A stretch of 64,000 nt of DNA from Melanocharis versteri. Its lineage: Eukaryota > Chordata > Aves > Passeriformes > Melanocharitidae. Of this stretch, positions 1-11,514 are shown in pieces. A model generated the notes under the pieces. That model was not told the DNA's origin. It saw only the letters and a program-made list of their open reading frames with translations, and ran no database searches. The stretch spans positions 249,282 through 313,281 of the forward strand of contig VZTG01003235.1 of NCBI GenBank assembly GCA_013397845.1. The letters are read 5' to 3'. Position 1 is the first letter of the stretch. Each line of letters opens with the position of its first letter. Position numbers and translations under genes: made by a program.

Positions 1-3000
1 ATGAATACAAGGAGGAGAGAGGGAGGATGTCTCACGTTCAGACTCTGTCTCAGGATATATCACAAATTTTTGCCAGACCAGTTCTCTTTGTGGTATAAGA
101 TCACGGGTGTGTTAACTGTAAAAACTCCTTTTAAAGCGACCGAAGCTGAAGATAATAAGGTTGTGTCATCTGTACAAATACTCTGTACTGGAATGAGCAT
201 GCTGGTGCACCAGAGGAAGAGCTGGCTGAACACAAAACAGGCAGAGCAACAGAAACCGAGAAGATCCTCGAGCCTGGCTTGTTAGGAGTGACCTAAAACG
301 GCCCATTTTGACTCACTCCTCTCTACCTCCTCCATCAGAGGATTCAAAGGGAAACTGCAATTCAACCTTCACGGCTGTAGCACGACTGCAACAAAACTAT
401 TTTTTGTCACGAAAGAAAAAACAAGTTGCGGGTGCCTGAATGCTGATAGATCACTTTTGCTTTAAGAGAACATCATGTCAATCAAAACTAAATTCCTTAT
501 GCTCATCACAGGAGCTTGCAACCAAGCAATACAAAAATCTCATTCGAGTTCAACCAGTAATGTGTTCGAAGGCTTCCCAATCTGCTCTGTCTCTGGCATC
601 AGCAGCAGACAGAGAAGAGGCAGAAGAGATTGCAAAAAATAAAAAATATAATAATAAAAGAAAAATCGCTTGCTGTGCAAAGTAGAAAGGTCTCTAAACC
701 AAAATAAAAATAAGCATTCAAATGTGTGTGTTGGACTAAAAGGATATACAGCAGGTTGAAATGTGCTATATCTTCCTCACTGGTGAGGAAAGACCTCTAT
801 AACTCACCACGAGCTTTGATCACTCGTGAGCTATCAGCTATTTCTTTGCTGCTTGAGTAAATATAAGTCATTCACAGCTGAAACATAATTTCTCTCTCTT
901 TCCCCTGCCACTATATGTTGTGTGCGAATATGTCTTGTATATAGGCACACTAACACAGCGTGCTGTTCAAATACACATCAGAGTTCACCAGATGGTGGGG
1001 ATTGCCAGACACTCGTCGTTGCCATGAGCTCGGAGCCATGGTGTAACTCATGAATGATGTGTCTAAGCTGTAAGTGGGTTTTGCATAGTTACGTTCCCCT
1101 CACCGACACAAAACTCGACATGAAACTCTGTTTTCTGATTATGTCCAACCTGCAACAGTTTAGAATTGTGAGAAGGCATAAGGGAGTGTTCGGTATCACG
1201 GTTTCTTTTTTTTTTTCCTCCTCCCAGAGACACGGCTCTGAAGGAGCTATTTTCATCTGGAGGTTATGATTCACACCCGCACACGCAAAATTATACAGTT
1301 TAATAAAGCTGTGGCCACAGTCAGTGCCCATGTTTGGGCACAATCTAAAAAACTCAACCTCACAAAAACAAAGGTGCTTTACCAAAAATAAGCAAGGTTT
1401 TAAGAGGCAATCATCTTAATTATGCATAGGAAAAATATATGAGATTGGAGTTTAAGTTTTGCGTACGGGCCTCAGCACGTACTTGGGCATTAAGATATTT
1501 GGGCAATAAATTATGTGAGCACAGTCTGGTAAGGATGTGAATGTTGGGTGAATTGGCAATTTCCTAGTCTTTAATTAATGATGGTGTTGAGAAGGAATGT
1601 GGTCTTCCTTCTAAATTAACAATGCTTTTTAATCAGCAAGTGAATCTGCCTGTTTGAAGCAGAAGGTAGCTCTAGGCTTGCAAAGAAAGGAACAGAGGCT
1701 CCAGAAAATAAAAGCTGGAAACCTGGCAATGCACTCAGGGTCCTACCAGACCCTCTTTACTGCCTCCAGCAGAGCCTGTACCTTATCCAAGGTCTCTAAC
1801 AGCCAGTGGTGGAATAAAAACCTAGGGAAAAGGAGAAAACTAAGAGCAAGGAAGAGTTTCCATCTGATTTGGAAGAGTGGGAGATGGACAACTTGTGTCT
1901 GCTGAGCAGAGCCAAGGAGAAACTCCAACCTAACACCAGGCAGATGCCAGGGCATATCTGCCTCCAAGGTGAAGGGACTGTGTCCTTTAGACATTTCCAC
2001 CTACAACACCACCATTGCAGGCAGAGAGGTTGTGGATCTCCATCCAGCATGAAGACACGGCATTTAACTATCTGGTAACCCAGTAAAGCATTGTGGAAAA
2101 CAGTCCTTTCACTGTTGCTTTCCTAATTTATTCCAACCAAACACACCCTGCCCGTCTAGTTACTGAATATAATTCACCTTTCTTATTTTTAGCCCCTCAC
2201 AGACTGAAGTCTGTTGAACAAAATCGGTTTCTGTGCCATCAATGCCCAGGAGAGACAATTAATTTTAAAGATCAGGGACGCATTCTTACCTATGTATTGA
2301 ACTTTAGAATGGCCTAATGGTTTAAAACATTAAGGGGAAAAAAAACGTAAGAAAGAAGATTGTTACACACAGCATTTGTTATTCTAAGGTGTTAGTAAGG
2401 ATTGGATGCCTCCAAGGGTTGGGGCTTCAGCTCCACTTAAGCACACAAGTTCGCTATCCAAAATTTCTTTGAACTAATAAAATCCCTGGAGGTTATCAGA
2501 TTGGGCTGAATACGGACTACGGTTCTCAACTCCTCCCCTTTTATCTGTAAATACCATGAGAGAGGCTCTCTAGCACCCGAAGTCAAATAGTTTCCTGTCT
2601 TGGCTGGGACCCACTTCGGCAAACACTGGAGGCCATGAAAAGCAGTTGGATGCAGGCTCTGGGCAGGAGAGGGCTGTGTCAGTCACTGCCGGCTCACCCC
2701 AGCTCCGTTTCAAGGAGCGTGTTTCGGCACGACGTGGCTGGGTTACGTACAAACCCTGCACATTTCTGACTCCCACACAACTTTCTGAGGCCACAGGGAA
2801 CACCGTCTCCCTTCCTCCCAAGGCAGCATCTTCCCCTGTTGGCCCCATGGAGCAGATGTGCCCATGGCACTGCACCCCCTTAAATTCAACCCTCACGGAG
2901 ACAAACACTTCCCCTCCCGTCCTTCCCAAACCATCCTCTCTTCCCCAGGAGTATCAGTGAGCACTGAAGAGCCTGAGCCCTCTGGATATTCAGTTCCCCT

Positions 3001-4199
3001 TGTCCAACGACAGACATCTCACCCCCAGCCACAGCCTATTCAGATGGAGGAAGAAAACAGGGAATCAAAAAGTCCTCTGTCTGCCACAAACGCTCCTGCT
3101 GGGAGCTGAGCGCACACTGAATAGCCTGTTCATGGTGTCTGTGCTAAAAGTAAGGACCTGGCTTTATTTCTTTGTTGATGTTGATATAACTTAAGAAGCT
3201 GAAATCATTGAAACTGGGAAATCTTGGGAATAGAAGGCCCACACAAGGGGCAGAGGCATCCCACACACCCTGCGCCATCCTTACTGTTATTTCCCACTCA
3301 AGGAGCAGAGCAGCACTTTATTCTTTCAAATGGACAGAATATATGGTGGTGGGGAAGCACAAGTGTACAAAGCAATAATGAAAAAACTATGTTGTGCTCC
3401 TGACTGGAGAGACTGGCAGTCTGAAAGGTACACACGTGTGACAGTAAAATAAAAATGTAAGTTCTGTATGGATGGGAAATCCAAGATTAATTCAGGCTCG
3501 TTACTACTAGTAGCCTCGACACCTCCCAAAAAATCAGACTCAATTCAATTAAAATGTCATTTTGCTCTTTTTAGTTTTTTTTTTTGGAGGTGAATATTCC
3601 TGATTTTTTAAGCAACTTTTTAAAAAACTCTTCCCTGGCTACCGAATGCTCCAAGGCCCTGTATCTCACGGCTTCACAGCCCGCTGAGAACAGGCAGCTC
3701 TTTCTTGCTAAGGAATTACTTACAATTTTTACACAATACCAAACCACAGCCATCCTACCACCTTTAAAAGAGATGATGTTTTCTTCCTTCTGGAGCATCT
3801 TAGCCTTTTTTGTTCAGCTAGACCAGCTATGAGCAGGATCTTCCACAGTGACATTTTCAGAGCTACTTAAGATGTTTTGATTGCCCAAATTCAAACAGCT
3901 CTTAAAATAAAAAAAAAAAATCTCTTTGGCAATTTTGCAAATCTCATCCTAAACAACCTTAACATATTTCTGCAACATGAGGGCCTCGTTAGCCTCCGAA
4001 ACCGATGGTTTCCGAAAGCTGTGGATGCGTGGGAGTCCTCGATGCCCCGTGTCAAGTCAGCCATCACCCGCAGCAGGAACCATTTCACAGGACTGCCAGG
4101 CTGCATCCCGCACCAAGAACAGCCCCACTTGTCTGCAGGTTCAACTCCTCAAGCTAACTAAGGGGAGCCCGACCCCAGAAGGAGGCACAGATCACACCC
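1..4199. other. unique non-coding sequence, no gene seen
   Basis: No reading frame here exceeds about 130 codons and none shows a recognisable domain, signal peptide or codon pattern. Frames on both strands are equally open, as expected for chance. A short perfect inverted repeat lies at 773-790, and T-rich runs occur near 1205-1219 and 3573-3584. The stretch 2640-3110 is more GC-rich than its neighbours but has no splice-bounded frame I could support. I see no interspersed repeat in it. Confidence 0.6.
773..790. repeat. short perfect inverted repeat
   Basis: TTCCTCAC and GTGAGGAA are exact reverse complements separated by two bases. A second weaker inverted pair (CACGAG / CTCGTG with a 9-base loop) follows at about 808-828. 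Two adjacent stems of this size could be chance in 64 kb. No function is assigned. Confidence 0.5.
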
Positions 4200-4440
4200 C
4201 CGAGGCACGAAGGCTGGGGAGAGGCTGCGGAAAGCCAGCGCGGAGCCGGGGAAGGAGGCAGGCTCGGCAGCACGCGGAGGGCGGCTGGCTCCGGCTCAGC
4301 TCCCTGGCACAATGGACCTTTGGGGAGCTGGATTCCCGGCTACGAGCCCGAACAACTTCATTACTTAATTAAACGGTACTCGCAGAGCAATCCGTGCGGG
4401 AGCGCGGGCAGGCGGCAGCCCCGCTCCTCTCCAGCACGCT
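4200..4440. promoter_or_regulatory. compact CpG-rich cluster, possible promoter or enhancer
   Basis: I counted 23 CpG dinucleotides in about 240 bases, roughly one per ten bases, against very few in the surrounding kilobases. The block is GC-rich with a short AT insertion (TTACTTAATTAA) near 4360-4372. Density and length are at the lower limit usually used for a CpG island. No coding exon or obvious splice donor is seen on either side, so it could serve a non-coding transcript, be an enhancer, or be an isolated unmethylated patch. Confidence 0.4.
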
Positions 4441-5182
4441 CCACAATGCAGCACATGTCCTGGCCATAAAGTTACCCAGGCAGTTGCTGCCTTGCCTGAA
4501 TGCTGACTACAGCCATGGCCTCTGGATGCAAATTACTGGCTTTTATAGGTTCCTAAAAACATCTCACTGTGTCTGCTGAACAATGTGGGAGTTGTAGAAA
4601 GGGCCCGATGATGGCAATGGTGTAATTAAAAGCTGTGAGTGGAAAAAAAACCCCATCAGATTCCTTCTTCCGGACAGAAAAACTGGTAAAAATGTACTTC
4701 TCGGAAATAGTTTGAAAGAAAATGTCAAAGTAAATAAATAAAAAACCCTCATATTCACCCCTCCCTGTAATCCCTCAAGTTTCCAATAGCTTCCCCGCTC
4801 AGTGCCCGTGAAGGAAACCATATATGCTAGAGCACATCCCTAAGCCCTGTGCTCTATCTCGGAAAGAAACGAGATAGAGAAACTCTCCCTATCTAATCAC
4901 CAGCCCCGTCTGGTACTAACAGAAGTTACTATCTCTGCCTGCCTGTCAGGAGCCGCACAAAACCCATCGGTGCTGGGGCTGATATGGGAGCGAGAGGTGT
5001 GAGGGCTGTAAAACCGTCCGGCAGCTTCGGGACGGGCACCCAACCCACACCAACATCCCTGGGAACAGCCTGCTCCCAGCGAGCCAGGCCCCTTCTCCTG
5101 AGCTGGGATGGCAGGAGAACTTCAGATAAACCCTGCCCTGGGAGTCCTTGGACCAGCACAGTTATTTACTGATGAGGAACTC

Positions 5183-5236
5183 GCCTTCCAAAATGGGGAT
5201 ATTCTGTTATCTCATCTGCTGCAGGGTTAAAGTCTT
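5183..5236 (+). repeat. possible MIR/L2-like relic
   Basis: The string AAAATGGGGATA followed by TCATCTGCTGCAGGGTT resembles, in order, the AAAATGGGGATAATA and CTCATAGGGTTG portions of the ancient MIR SINE. The match is short and degenerate and directly abuts the CR1 copy. It could be chance. Confidence 0.22.
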
Positions 5237-5242
5237 GATCTA

Positions 5243-5435
5243 CTGTGAGGGTGGTGAGGGCCTGGCACTGGTTGCCCAGAGATCCTGTGGGTGGCCATCC
5301 CTGGAAGTGTCCAAGACCAAGTTGGATGGGGCTTTGAGCAACCTGGTCTAGTGGAAGGTGACCCAGCAGGAGGGGTTAAAACTAGCTGGTCTTTAAGGTC
5401 CCTTCCAACCCAAACCATTCAGTGAGTCCATGATT
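5243..5435 (+). mobile_element. CR1 LINE, 5'-truncated 3' end fragment
   Basis: The sequence follows the avian CR1 3' end closely: GTGGTGAGGGCCTGGCAC, then GGTTGCCCAGAGA, CCATCCCTGGAAGTGT, GTTGGATGGGGCTTTGAGCA, ACCTGGTCTAGTGGAAGGTG, and finally CTTTAAGGTCCCTTCCAACC followed by CAAACCATTC. The last bases (ATTCAGTGAGTCCATGATT) look like the decayed 8-base ATTCTATG tail that ends CR1 copies. Only about 190 bases remain and the reverse transcriptase frame is absent, as in most CR1 copies, which are truncated at the 5' end on insertion. It is a dead retroelement and one of the main pointers to a bird genome. Confidence 0.93.
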
Positions 5436-5875
5436 AAAGCAGAAAAACAATGAGGGGAACCCCTCATCCAAATGCTAAACTATCCCAAACCTTCTGCACA
5501 CTGAATTCTACATTAATTCTACATTTATTTTATGTATTAAAACATACAGAGGGGGATGACTTCTGTCATTTCCTCCCTCTCCAAAAAAATAAATTTATAG
5601 CCACATCAGCTGGCAGTGCTGCTGACATCCAAGTGGGTGGCCTGTGTTAGCCATCCCTGGCAGCACGGGGACCCACCCAGCCCATTCCCAGTATAAATGT
5701 GTAGGGCCAACACGGGATTTTGAACGCATCTGGGCAGGAGTTTAGTCCCAAGCAGCCTCTGTGCCTAATACAGGAACTTCCTCCGACAGCACATTACCGC
5801 ACAGTCCAAGTACAGGCATGCTGCACACTGTTTCTCCAAGCATTTACTGCAGCCTCAAACAATCAAGAAGCTTTC

Positions 5876-5911
5876 TTTTTTTTTTTTAACCCCCCCCCCT
5901 TTTTTTTTTTT
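5876..5911. repeat. T-run / C-run / T-run homopolymer junction
   Basis: About twelve T, two A, ten C and twelve T occur in succession. Length calls in such runs are unreliable, and slippage is likely both in the genome and in sequencing. Confidence 0.85.
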
Positions 5912-6637
5912 GGAGAAATGATCAAACCGGGGGTGGGGACAGAACATCCTGCGTGAAACCGCATCCTGAACAAGCATCACCACGATTCACTGTAAATAAA
6001 TACTCTCTCCTTGCAGCACTTCCGTCAACTGTCACTGCCTTGGCTCCAATCACCTTTCAAGTCCAAACAGGAAAGCAGAGAAAAGCGAGTGAGATGGCAG
6101 ATATGAGGTTTAATTTGCTTTTCACTGCAGTTTTCATTGGTGGTGCGCTTCCAATTCGTCGGCATTGCCAGCTGCCTGGAATCACTCCTGGACCCAGTTT
6201 TTTCCTGTTAACCTTCATAATTGTATTATTATGGGCAAGCCCACAAACCGTGCTACAAAAAGCTGTAAAAAGTGCAGCTTCCACCCTTTATTAGATAAGC
6301 AGCCAGATCCAAACCCAGCTGCTGCAGACAGAGAGGCAACGCAGATTTACTGAAGATGTTTCTTCACCTATGTTTTACATAATGCAAGATGTGCCTGCTA
6401 AAAAAAAAATAAAGCTGACGGGGGGGTGCAAAGGGATTACAGGAGGAAATAAGTTTGACCTCAATTTTCTTGAAAACTTACGAAAACATATATATAAATT
6501 TGGGAAGATCACAGACGTGAGGGGACAGCAGTGCCGGGCAGGAGAGAGAAGGCAGGAGTTTCCTCACTCCGTGCAGGTGAGCTGGCTGAGGGGTGGGACT
6601 GCTGCGCACCCCACAGGGTTTTGTACGAGCTCACGAT

Positions 6638-6667
6638 GAGGAGGAAGAAGAAGAAGAAGAGGAGGAG
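6638..6667. repeat. GAG/GAA purine trinucleotide microsatellite
   Basis: Alternating GAG, GAA and AAG triplets fill about 30 bases. The tract reads as an acidic Glu-run in one frame and Ser in the reverse, but no exon context supports translation. Such a purine strand could form triplex DNA. Confidence 0.8.
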
Positions 6668-6919
6668 CTGCCTCTCGTGCGCACCCCCTCGTGGGCACAG
6701 CAACGGGCACCGAGGCTGGAGGGATGGGGAGACCGCAGGGATGCGCTCGTCCAGGGGATGAAAACTGGAGGAAAACCATCCTGAACGCCCATCAGACCAA
6801 AGCAGAGCACAGCCCCCTCGCCCTCAGGAGGAGAGCAAAGCCCTTTTGGCAGCCGCATCCCTCCTGGGTGTGCCGGGATGGACGGGATCCCCTCCCCGCT
6901 GCACACGCACACAACGAGC

Positions 6920-7165
6920 AATTTAATTAATAAAAGTAAAACTGAGGTATTACATGTAGCAGCAAAGCGTTATTAAAAGCCATAATGTCTCAAAGGTTCC
7001 TATGAAGTCATGTTCTTACAATTCACTCCGAAGAATTTAAAGACAAAATTACATGCTTGGTAATACTCCAGGGAGCACGCTTTTCTATGTGGCCCATTGT
7101 TTGTGTATGATGCATGGCTTTGAGAAAGTGGCATTGTTAAAGGGATCATAAATCACAAAGGGGAA
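6920..7165. promoter_or_regulatory. candidate conserved non-coding element
   Basis: This block begins with TTTAATTAATAAAAG and continues with homeodomain-type and TTATTAAAAGC motifs, CCATAATG and a TGATGCATGG palindromic core. It has almost no CpG and no repeat character. The look is that of vertebrate conserved non-coding DNA, but this is judged by texture alone. It could be ordinary AT-rich sequence. Confidence 0.25.
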
Positions 7166-7170
7166 GTTTG

Positions 7171-7210
7171 ATTTTTTTTTTCTTTTTTCTTTTTTTTTTT
7201 AAATTTTATT
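7171..7210. repeat. T-rich homopyrimidine tract
   Basis: Runs of nine to ten T are broken by single C residues, then an AAATTTTATTT segment follows. It is probably an expanded poly-T. No target duplication or retrocopy body is recognisable on its flanks. Confidence 0.8.
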
Positions 7211-10200
7211 TCTTAAAGAAATCTTATTCCAGACAGGGCTTTCCTCTGCTGTGGAGTTTTCAGCTTATTTCAGCAAATGAACTGACATCAGACCAACATA
7301 GGCTGTGGGGGTCTCAAGCTGCTCAAATGAATTCTTCCCTACAGCCTCTCCAGAGAAATAAGCATTCCACAGTCAGTATCACAGAATTAGTATACCTGAT
7401 TCCAAGGGAACGTTTATTTTTCTAAAGATAACTCTTCAAGATAAAATCTTGAATATTAAAGAGCAGCACTAGAACTTCTGCGCTGCCTTTTGCAAAGATT
7501 TCTTGGTGTGGTTTGCCACCTTACTCTTTTTCAAATGATCTCTGGCTTTAGTGTGGTTATTTATTTTTAGGTGTATTAGTTCTGAATTTGGGGACCACTG
7601 GGCTCGGTGTACTTCAAAAGCAAACAGCAAACGTCAAAATCACTTGAAACCCACAGGCACCCAGCCCATCATTCTCCCCGCACACGAATTAGCCAGTAGC
7701 CTCCTCCCAGAGCAACCACAACGAAGTTACTGCTCTGGTAAGGCTGGGGTACTGCACCTCTCACTGGAGCTGAAAACACAGAACAGCGTCCACAACACTG
7801 CCCAGCCTCAGTCCAAGCTACACCAACCAACCAGAAAACAACCCAGATGAAAACCAACAAAAATTCAAGGGTGTCACCATAAGCCCATCCCAATATTCAG
7901 CAGTAACTCCCTGCTAAGAACAAACCACACAAAGCAATTTGCGAGGGAAGAACCAACACGTTCAAGAATGAATCAACAGGGATCAGCCAAGCCAGAAAGG
8001 CAGGAGTGTCTCCAGGCTCCAGAAGCTCAATCAGGCACCACTGGAGGGAGGTTTTCAGACACACACGAGCATTTATCAAAGCACCTGCTTCTTTACCCCA
8101 CAGCATAAAGCAACCAGGCACCTTCCTCCCCAGGGGCCAGATCCCAAAACACAGATCACATGGGCTCACCCCCCAATCAGGTGAAATTGCTCTCTCTCAC
8201 CATCTCTTATGACCTGCTCCATGTGTCTGTAATTCGTGTTCTGTGTATGTATTTCACATGTCTATTCACACACAGAGGAAAACCTCAAGCAGCATTCCTT
8301 CCTAATGTGAAGAAATACTAAACTTTTCAAAGCAAATCTGAAATACTGACTGTTACCTTTATGGATGCACCAATACTTCCAGCAGTGCAAGATTCCCAGC
8401 TACAAATCATCTCTATAAATCACATTTCCCTGGGACTCAACCCTACATCTCTGCATCCTACTATCCATATAGCTCCTGTTCTACACACAACAAGCCCTCC
8501 TATCCCATTTTTTACTGTTTTCCTGGATGTTTTCCTGTTGCAGCATACAAGAAGCACGAAGTATTTGGTTTTTTTTCCAACTTAGTCACCAGACAGTACC
8601 AGGTTAATCTTAGTGGCCTTGACTCCTGGCTGCCATAAATCAGCACAGCTACAGCAAGTGCAGGAATATTAAGGAACTGTGTCAGTTTATGCCAGCTAAA
8701 AATCTGACCCCATTCATCTGATTTGCCTCGAGATAGTCACTACAGTCAGAATGTAAGAATAAATTAGCATGGATTAAACCTAGGAAAACCTGCTGAGGAA
8801 ACCTGACTGTGTTCAAATACACATAACTGGAGTTAACTTTACTCATAATTGTGCCACTTACGTGTGACCTAAACACCATTAACTAACAGGATCAGTCCAC
8901 TACTAGTTGTCCCTAAATATAAGAGAAAAAACCCCAACCTTTCTATTTAAGGATCAACTGCTCACAAATTTATGATGGTTGACCCAAGAAACACATGGCA
9001 CCTTCCTCTGCCAAAACATCTGCCTCCTTCAGGAGAGCTGACTTCATCCAGCACTGGTGGAAGGCCTCTGCCTGCATTATTCCTACAGCACCGACTATTC
9101 AGCTGCCAGCACTACATGAAGGAACTATTTATGCTCCACAAAAGGCTTGGACGTAGTCTGGAACATGGGCAGAAATGAGAGCGCTAAATCAAGCTAATTA
9201 TTTTGAGAGACCTTCCAACTAGAAACATTATTACAATAAAATCCACGTGTTTCTCCCAACTTGTGCACCTTGCGAAGGATTTCTACTCTGTGTGTTCAGA
9301 AAGGCCATCATATGGAAACAATTACAGCACACAAGCTTAAACCGACTTCTACCAATGCAAGGACCCTTGACCCATCTTTATGGGCATTTTAAATAATTTA
9401 TGTGCAACTTGAATGCAATCTGCTCTACTTGACATCTCTGACCCAGAGCATATCGAGGTTTATGTTGGGTTTCTTTAACACTGAGACCCTGTCAAGGGAA
9501 GATGTGATCTATGCTGTCACAACAGGAGTTCCTCTCCACCAGCCACTGAAGCAGGGCTCTACCAATCCCCACTGCTGCCAAAATGTTCTGGCCAAAATAA
9601 TGCTTATTTTGCTGTTCCTTGGGGTTTCCTGCAGACAAGCTCTCTCTTTTCCTACCTCTCCTGCAGGATGCCCAGAAAAGAACCAGCAAGAGCTGGTGGG
9701 AAAGGGAAGGGGAGGGCTTCACCATGGCCTGAACCAGAGCACGGCCACAGCTCCCATGGAAGAGCGAGCTCATGGCAAGGGACACAGCCCTGCTCCTCCT
9801 GGAAGGGAGAACAGGCTTTTGAGGAAAGGATAAAAGAAGCGTTAATACTTGCTCTTTACCCGGGAGAACTGAGTAGCCAGAAATACTTTCTGGGAGCTCG
9901 TGCACACCAGTGCCATGTCCCCTGTGAGGGGCACGGGGAAAGCCAAGCCCCTGGGGAGAGCAGTAAATCCCTCCAGGAGCAAGCAGGGAGGGCAGAAAGC
10001 CCACAACGCACAGGGGAAGGGGCCTGAGCCCCTCTGCTTCCATAACTGATGGGCTACGGCCACCCCAGAAGGGGACTCGGCCCCACTTCACCTGCCACAA
10101 GCCCCCAAACTGGGATGGATCCTCTCGGAAAGGAGCTGAGGGCTGCCAGGGGTGATCGCAGCAATCCTGCCCGTGCAATTTTAGCATTTCAGGGCAAAGT

Positions 10201-10225
10201 GAATGAGGAGGCACTTTGAAACGGG

Positions 10226-10300
10226 GAATGGTTTGGTTGGAAGGGACCTTAAAGACCATCAGGTCCAACCCCCCTGTCACAGGCAGCTCACCTTCCACTC
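10226..10300 (-). mobile_element. CR1 LINE, short 3' fragment, inverted
   Basis: Read on the minus strand this gives GGAAGGTGAGCTGCCTG, then GGGGGGTTGGACCTGATGGT and CTTTAAGGTCCCTTCCAACC followed by AAACCATTC. That is the terminal portion of CR1. Only about 75 bases are recognisable, and the expected octamer tail after CATTC on the minus strand is not evident. It lies in the middle of a long chance open frame, which argues against that frame being a gene. Confidence 0.88.
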
Positions 10301-10349
10301 TGGACTCCCTGCCTTTGTCTTCAGAGGGTTCTCGCTGGTAACCACAAAC

Positions 10350-10475
10350 TAATCCACCCCAAGCATGAGCCTGATTCAAATCAAAGTGATTTGAATCACT
10401 GATGCTAATCACGGTTTCTATCAAAAAGCAGGAAACATGGTTTAAATCATTGATTTCAATCTTGTTTTGCATTTG
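10350..10475. repeat. old GATTTAAATC-type interspersed repeat end
   Basis: Several variants of GATTTAAATC occur within 100 bases (GATTCAAATC, GATTTGAATC, TTTAAATCATTGATTTCAATC). They include an 11-base perfect inverted repeat, GATTCAAATCA at 10373-10383 and TGATTTGAATC at 10387-10397. TAATCCACCCC precedes the cluster. I recall similar GATTTAAATC clusters next to ATCCACC in dispersed repeats of turtles and crocodilians, but cannot name a family from memory with confidence. It is probably the terminus of an ancient archosaur or amniote element. Confidence 0.4.
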
Positions 10476-11340
10476 CACTTTTATGTTTATTTCCTTAAAG
10501 AAGCATCAATTCTAATTGGTTAGCAACTTAATAAAATATGACCTTTTCATTAACTTAATTTTTCTGTCTGCTAAAGATGATAACAGGTTATTTTCACCTT
10601 CATTTGCATCCCTAAGTTTTAGGCTATGACTATGTTAGAAATTATGACAGTTTTTATTAGTTGGCAATTTTAAGATTCATATTGATCTTTATTTGGTTGA
10701 AAAAGAAAACTGCAAGAAAATGAAAATAACATTTTTATTTATTAAATGAAGGTTGTTTAAATATGCTGGAGACATAATGAGTTTATACATTTATGCACGT
10801 AAAACGTTTACTGAACATGATCTGTTGTAAGAAAGTGGAATATATTACGATCACAGCAGTATTAGATCTCAATCTTCCACACCTTTATTTTATTCCTAGA
10901 TTGGAAAAGGAGAACAAGGTCTCCTTTCCTCAGTTTTTACTGAATCATCGAAGGAATTACTGAAACTAATCATTCAGCCCTATCTCAAGGAACACTGAAA
11001 CCAAACTTCATCCACAGAAAGTCATCTAAAACTTATTAATGTTCACATACTCTAACATAACTGAAAGAGCCAACTTCAGCTAGGTCTTTGGACTATTTTT
11101 TTTAAATGTAATCATGAAAGTTTATTTTTAGTTTGTATTTAATCATTTAAGCATAATAAATTTGTTTCACATTTCAGTATTATTATCTAAAAATAGTATT
11201 TTAATTATTTTAAAAATTAAACATCACATAATTTAAATAAATGTAGTATTTTAAAACTGTCTAAAACTAATTCATTTTTCCTGCCTATTTAACCTGCAGT
11301 TCTAAATAACTTAAAACTGTCTAAATACTAAGCAGGTCAT
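10476..11340. other. AT-rich block, possibly the body of an old repeat
   Basis: About 860 bases of AT-rich DNA follow directly on the GATTTAAATC cluster, with many short A/T runs and repeated phrases such as TTTTAAAACTGTCTAAA-like strings (about 11251-11266 and 11311-11324). No long frame is present. It may be the decayed interior of the same element or ordinary AT-rich spacer. I see no reverse transcriptase, transposase or tail. Confidence 0.3.
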
Positions 11341-11360
11341 AACTAGCACAGTAAATAAAG

Positions 11361-11514
11361 TGAAAAAAAAAACAAAAAACCACACACCAAAACAGTAAAC
11401 AAAAAAACAAAGCTCACTTTTCTCTAACTTGAGATACTCAAATTCAGGAGGTTAAAAAAAAAAAAAAAAAACACAACACAAAAAAAAGCAACAACCCAAA
11501 ACCAAAAACAAAAC
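11361..11514. repeat. pair of A/C-rich low-complexity tracts
   Basis: Two A-runs with interspersed CA and CAA units occupy 11361-11410 and 11452-11514. They are separated by about 40 bases of ordinary sequence. Similar tracts occur at 35139, 49236 and 61481. Confidence 0.85.

Larger units (their letters stand above)
5436..10225. other. unique non-coding sequence with simple repeats, no gene seen
   Basis: No frame has protein-family features. Entries below mark a T/C homopolymer junction (5876-5911), a purine triplet repeat (6638-6667), a possible regulatory block (6920-7165) and a pyrimidine tract (7171-7210). From 7211 to 9180 the sequence is plain unique DNA. A faint CR1-like phrase (ACCTTCCAACTAGAAAC) occurs at about 9210-9227 but is too short to call. 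From 9490 to 10220 the sequence is GC-richer and forms part of the longest chance frame of the window. Confidence 0.55.

Noticed and set aside
6638..6667. Acidic repeat of a coding exon (poly-Glu)
   Set aside because: No supporting exon borders or domain surround the purine triplet tract. It is a simple microsatellite.
9205..9230. Additional CR1 fragment (ACCTTCCAACTAGAAAC)
   Set aside because: Too short, and lacking any other CR1 segment in order.
9492..10478. Longest open frame (328 codons, minus strand) as a protein-coding gene
   Set aside because: It incorporates a CR1 fragment and an older repeat, has no domain, and overlapping frames on the plus strand are also long. That points to stop-poor sequence rather than selection.
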